From the NCBI GenBank assembly GCA_023131935.1, contig JAGLYY010000220.1:1-7125 (forward strand): DNA of 7,125 nucleotides, written 5' to 3'. The first letter of the stretch is position 1. The number at the start of each line of letters is the position of its first letter. This DNA is from Spirochaetales bacterium. Its GTDB lineage: Bacteria > Spirochaetota > Spirochaetia > JAGLYY01. Below the pieces are notes generated by a model. The model worked only from the letters and a program-made list of their open reading frames with translations, had not been told where the DNA came from and did no database searches. This document shows positions 4,481 through 7,125 of the stretch, one piece after another. Position numbers and translations under genes: made by a program.

Positions 4481-6277
4481 TTGTTGAACAATGCGGATTC
4501 CTATACGGATGAGGGAACCACCGGAGGCGGAAGCCCATTGATTGAGGCCGGAGTCGGTTTCAATCTGCTTCTGGGTCCATCCCTGGATATTGATATTGGC
4601 ATTTCGTATCAAAACTACCTGGGTCTGTTCCAGGGGCTGCAGATACAGTTAGGATGCTCTCTTTACTTCAAGGGGGTAGGTCACAGGAAGCTGCTGATTC
4701 AGAGCACAGCACCGGCCAGACCGGACCTGCTGCGTGAAGCCCGATTTGCTGAACCGGGGAAAGGTGTACGAATTAATGAGGTCAAACTTGATCCGTTATT
4801 TCCCGTATTTCATAAATTCTATGATGACCACCCTATAGGTCAGGTGGTACTTATCAATCAGGAAGAGGAACCAATAACCGAACTCAGTTTAACCCTGCTT
4901 ATTAATAAATATATGGACACTCCAAAGGAATGCCTGATCGATCCTGAATTGAAGGCGAAAGAAAGAAAAACTTTCGACCTCTTTGCCCTGTTTACAGATG
5001 ATGTGCTGGGTATTACCGAGGGGACAAAAGCAGCGGCCGAGATTAGTCTCCTCTACCGTATGAACGGGCAGTGGTACCAGGATACCCGAACGGAAACGGT
5101 GCGAATATACAATAGAAATGCAATGACCTGGGATGACAACCGGAAAGCCAGCGCGTTTGTTACAGCCAGGGACCCGGCTGTAATGCGTTTTTCGAAGAAT
5201 ATCTCCGGAATGATTCGTGGTAAAGGCAGCAGGGCTATCAATCCCGACCTGTTGCAGGCTATCGGTTTGTTCGAATCCCTGGGTCTGTACGGCCTTAACT
5301 ATGTAGTAGATCCCCGTACCCCTTACACCGAGCTGTCACAGCAAAGAGAGTGGATCGATTTCATCCAATTTCCCCGCCAAACTCTGGAATACCGGGCTGG
5401 TGACTGCGATGATCTTTCCATTTTGTACTGCGCCCTTCTGGAGTCGGTCGGTATTGAAACCGCCTTCATTACCGTTCCCGGTCACATCTTAATGGCTTTT
5501 TCCCTGGGAATAACGGAGGCGGAAGCAAGGAGAAATTTTCTCAAGGCCGAGGACCTTATCTACCTTCACGATACGGTTTGGGTCCCGGTAGAGGTGACCG
5601 AACGGGAGGGGGGATTCCTTAAAGCCTGGGAAATCGCTGCTAATTCCTGGCGTAAATATCAGGTTCTTGATCAGGCGGGTTTTTTCCCAATGAGCGAAGC
5701 ATGGGAGCTGTATGAACCGGTAGGTTTGCCCGGCGAAGCTGGAGAAATGGAACTTCCTTCTCAGGAGCATGTTATCAGCGCTTTTTTAGAAGAGGTTGCG
5801 CGCTTCGTGGACCGGGAGATCTTTCCACGGGTAGTGCAGCTGGAGAATGAAATAAAGCGTAGTGGGGGGAGCCCCGCTCTGCGAAATCGACTGGGAATTC
5901 TCTATGTCAAGTTCGGTCTGGTGGATAAAGCGAACCAGGAGTTTCAAACTATTCTAAACAGCATGGAATATGTTCCTGCCCTTATCAACATGGGCAATAT
6001 CCACTACCTGAATGAGGAATGGGATCTTTCTCTCCACTATTACGAACGGGCGCGCCAACGATCGCCAACAAATTCAACAGTGCTGCTTTCCATAGCCAGG
6101 GCCCATTACCAATTGGAGGAGTATCGTGATGTCCGCAGCACTTATACAAAGTTAAAGGAAGTGGACAGCAGGCTGGCAGAAAAATACGCGTATCTGGAGA
6201 TGTCCAGCACCTCCGAAGAAGGCAGGGCAGGGGATATGACTGGTATTAAAGGGAGTGTAATATGGGAAGAAGAATAG
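4481..6277 (+). CDS. Transglutaminase-like/TPR protein with an outer-membrane-barrel-like N-terminus
   Basis: 598 residues from the first possible start (TTG). Residues about 18-64 look like the last strands of an outer-membrane beta-barrel (alternating GVGFNLLLGPSLDIDIGISY, ending LGCSLYF). The middle part, about 95-260, is of unknown type. A transglutaminase-like core follows with Cys309 (AGDCDDLS), His335 (VPGHILMAF) and Glu371 (VWVPVEVT) where Asp is usual. Tetratricopeptide-type helices occupy about 466-565. A protease or peptide-crosslinking role at the cell envelope is possible, but the reaction is unknown. The start is poor: no ribosome site precedes TTG, and the frame is closed by TAG at 4406-4408. 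A good GGGGAGAAGG belongs to an ATG at 4453 in another frame that ends after 19 codons. A truncated or frameshifted 5' end is likely. It overlaps the next gene by 16 bases. Confidence 0.8.
   Translation: MLNNADSYTDEGTTGGGSPLIEAGVGFNLLLGPSLDIDIGISYQNYLGLFQGLQIQLGCSLYFKGVGHRKLLIQSTAPARPDLLREARFAEPGKGVRINEVKLDPLFPVFHKFYDDHPIGQVVLINQEEEPITELSLTLLINKYMDTPKECLIDPELKAKERKTFDLFALFTDDVLGITEGTKAAAEISLLYRMNGQWYQDTRTETVRIYNRNAMTWDDNRKASAFVTARDPAVMRFSKNISGMIRGKGSRAINPDLLQAIGLFESLGLYGLNYVVDPRTPYTELSQQREWIDFIQFPRQTLEYRAGDCDDLSILYCALLESVGIETAFITVPGHILMAFSLGITEAEARRNFLKAEDLIYLHDTVWVPVEVTEREGGFLKAWEIAANSWRKYQVLDQAGFFPMSEAWELYEPVGLPGEAGEMELPSQEHVISAFLEEVARFVDREIFPRVVQLENEIKRSGGSPALRNRLGILYVKFGLVDKANQEFQTILNSMEYVPALINMGNIHYLNEEWDLSLHYYERARQRSPTNSTVLLSIARAHYQLEEYRDVRSTYTKLKEVDSRLAEKYAYLEMSSTSEEGRAGDMTGIKGSVIWEEE
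4618..5288 (+). repeat. 11-bp direct repeats flanking the segment lost from the left copy
   Basis: CCTGGGTCTGT occurs at 4618-4628 and again at 5278-5288, 660 bp apart and in the same reading frame (both encode LGL). The left copy at 1239-1249 has a single instance, joining the left flank of the first to the right flank of the second. This is the footprint of slipped-strand or short-homology deletion. Confidence 0.9.
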
Positions 6278-7125
6278 ATTTCCTCAAGTATCCGAGTCTT
6301 ATTCTAATAACGGCGAGTCTGTTACTGGCTTCAGGCTGTGAAAATTCTCTTCTCGATACAGTTAAGAAGATGGTAGATGACTACCAGAACAGTCTTCTGG
6401 ACAGCGGGCTAGATCCGGAGATCAATATCAAATGGGGCGATGCGGACATCAGTTCCGGAGCTTCGCAGGACCTGGGTATGACCGACCGGGAATGGCCCTC
6501 AACAATCAGTTTTTTAATCGAAAACAATGGGGAGGGTGAGCTGACCCTGACCGATACCCCGGCAGTGGTCTTAACCGGCAATACCAAGTACAGCATGACA
6601 TCACAGCCCGAGGCAACGATATCTTCCGGCTCCGGAACACTCTTCACTGTGCAGTTTTCCCCTGGTGGGGAATCCGGTACAGAGGAGGTGACCGTTACCA
6701 TCAAGAATAACGACCCGGATGAGGGGGCCTATACCTTTACCCTGACAATAAACGCCGATAAATACCAGGGAAAGAAAACAATCGATACAGCCGGGGATGT
6801 GGGAGAATACAGCTCCATCGGAGTGTATCAGGCCAACGTGTATATCAGCTACTACGATGTTATTAACCAGGACCTCAAACTTGCCGTATCTCCCAACGGC
6901 GGATTCGATTGGACCACTTCAGTGGTTGACAGCGTAGACAATGTAGGACAGTACTGCTCACTCTGTGTCAGGGAGGACAAACTCTATATCAGCTATTATG
7001 ACGCCACTAACCAGAATCTGAAACTGGCCCAATCCTCAGATGGAGGTGAGAGCTGGAACATAGAGACTGTTGACAATAGCACCGATGTAGGTCAGTACAG
7101 CTCCATCGATGTGAGCGACAGTGAT
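6262..7125 (+). CDS. Repeat-rich lipoprotein (partial at the right edge)
   Basis: The 288 residues visible begin MGRRIDFLKY and continue through a hydrophobic stretch to LLLASGC, a relaxed lipobox (Cys26) as used by spirochaetes, so the protein is probably exported and lipid-anchored. Residues about 78-165 resemble a choice-of-anchor/ASH-like beta-sandwich (STISFLIENNGEGELTLTDT, then FTVQFSPGG and EEVTVTIKNNDP). From residue 180 come 48-residue repeats (VGxYSS, then YISYYD, NQxLKLA, SxxGG and a W), which look like beta-propeller blades of the sialidase/BNR kind. GGGAG six bases before the ATG and a 16-base overlap with the preceding gene indicate an operon and coupled translation. The C-terminus is outside the window. 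Confidence 0.85.
   Translation, partial: MGRRIDFLKYPSLILITASLLLASGCENSLLDTVKKMVDDYQNSLLDSGLDPEINIKWGDADISSGASQDLGMTDREWPSTISFLIENNGEGELTLTDTPAVVLTGNTKYSMTSQPEATISSGSGTLFTVQFSPGGESGTEEVTVTIKNNDPDEGAYTFTLTINADKYQGKKTIDTAGDVGEYSSIGVYQANVYISYYDVINQDLKLAVSPNGGFDWTTSVVDSVDNVGQYCSLCVREDKLYISYYDATNQNLKLAQSSDGGESWNIETVDNSTDVGQYSSIDVSDSD
6799..7125 (+). repeat. Tandem 144-bp (48-residue) coding repeats, probable beta-propeller blades
   Basis: Units begin at residues 180, 228 and 276 (bases 6799, 6943 and 7087), exactly 144 bp apart; the third is cut by the window edge. Shared positions include VG(E/Q)Y, YISYYD, NQ(D/N)LKLA and GG with a following Trp. The DNA is diverged enough that this is protein-level repetition rather than recent amplification. 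Confidence 0.9.

Noticed and set aside
1..7125. CRISPR array, tRNA or rRNA genes, replication origin
   Set aside because: No regularly spaced short repeats, no tRNA cloverleaf with conserved TTCGA arm, no rRNA-like or DnaA-box-rich segment was seen.

Overview
The window looks like an accessory locus of a free-living spirochaete-type bacterium. The clues are a transglutaminase-like/TPR protein followed by a repeat-rich lipoprotein at the right end (+ strand, moderate GC), a pairing I associate with Spirochaetales. The assignment rests on family resemblance only; there is no rRNA or other marker. The left 4.4 kb is a patchwork of AT-rich, minus-strand accessory genes of different base composition, typical of acquired DNA.

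Layout, left to right: the start of an unknown minus-strand gene (1-81); an attC-like integron recombination site (67-174); a minus-strand zinc-dependent phospholipase C-like gene (168-959); a promoter/insertion-site segment (about 999-1051); a truncated, internally deleted copy of the transglutaminase gene (999-1463); a short foreign segment that looks like the broken end of an insertion sequence (1464-1576); a minus-strand TetR regulator/CPBP membrane protease operon (1577-3035) with its own promoter and operator; a stretch of about 430 bp with no convincing gene; a second attC-like site (3520-3619); a minus-strand HepT/MntA toxin-antitoxin pair (3626-4241); a second promoter/insertion-site segment (4378-4430); then on the + strand the long transglutaminase-like/TPR gene (4481-6277) overlapping a lipoprotein gene that runs off the window (6262-7125).

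The unifying observation is that the phospholipase-like gene (73-998) and the HepT/MntA pair (3526-4377) are each bounded as integron gene cassettes. In each, the first bases (GTTATATT or GTTAGAAAT on the minus strand) are the exact reverse complement of the bases that open the attC at its other end (AATATAAC or ATTTCTAAC). Both cassettes sit at the same target (TGGAATATG^TTA, minus strand), 23 to 24 bp downstream of the -10 element of a good sigma70-type promoter pointing into the cassette. That promoter and target form the 5' flank of the transglutaminase gene and are present twice because the flank and part of the gene are duplicated. The window thus shows an integron-like, integrase-less platform (promoter plus attI-like site) built into the upstream region of a chromosomal gene and copied with it. 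The integrase must lie elsewhere or be lost.

The two copies are about 99% identical through the coding part (3 differences in 424 bp) but only about 73% identical over the 41 bp between cassette junction and promoter -35. The left copy has lost exactly 660 bp between two 11-bp direct repeats and is cut off after the transglutaminase Cys and His motifs.
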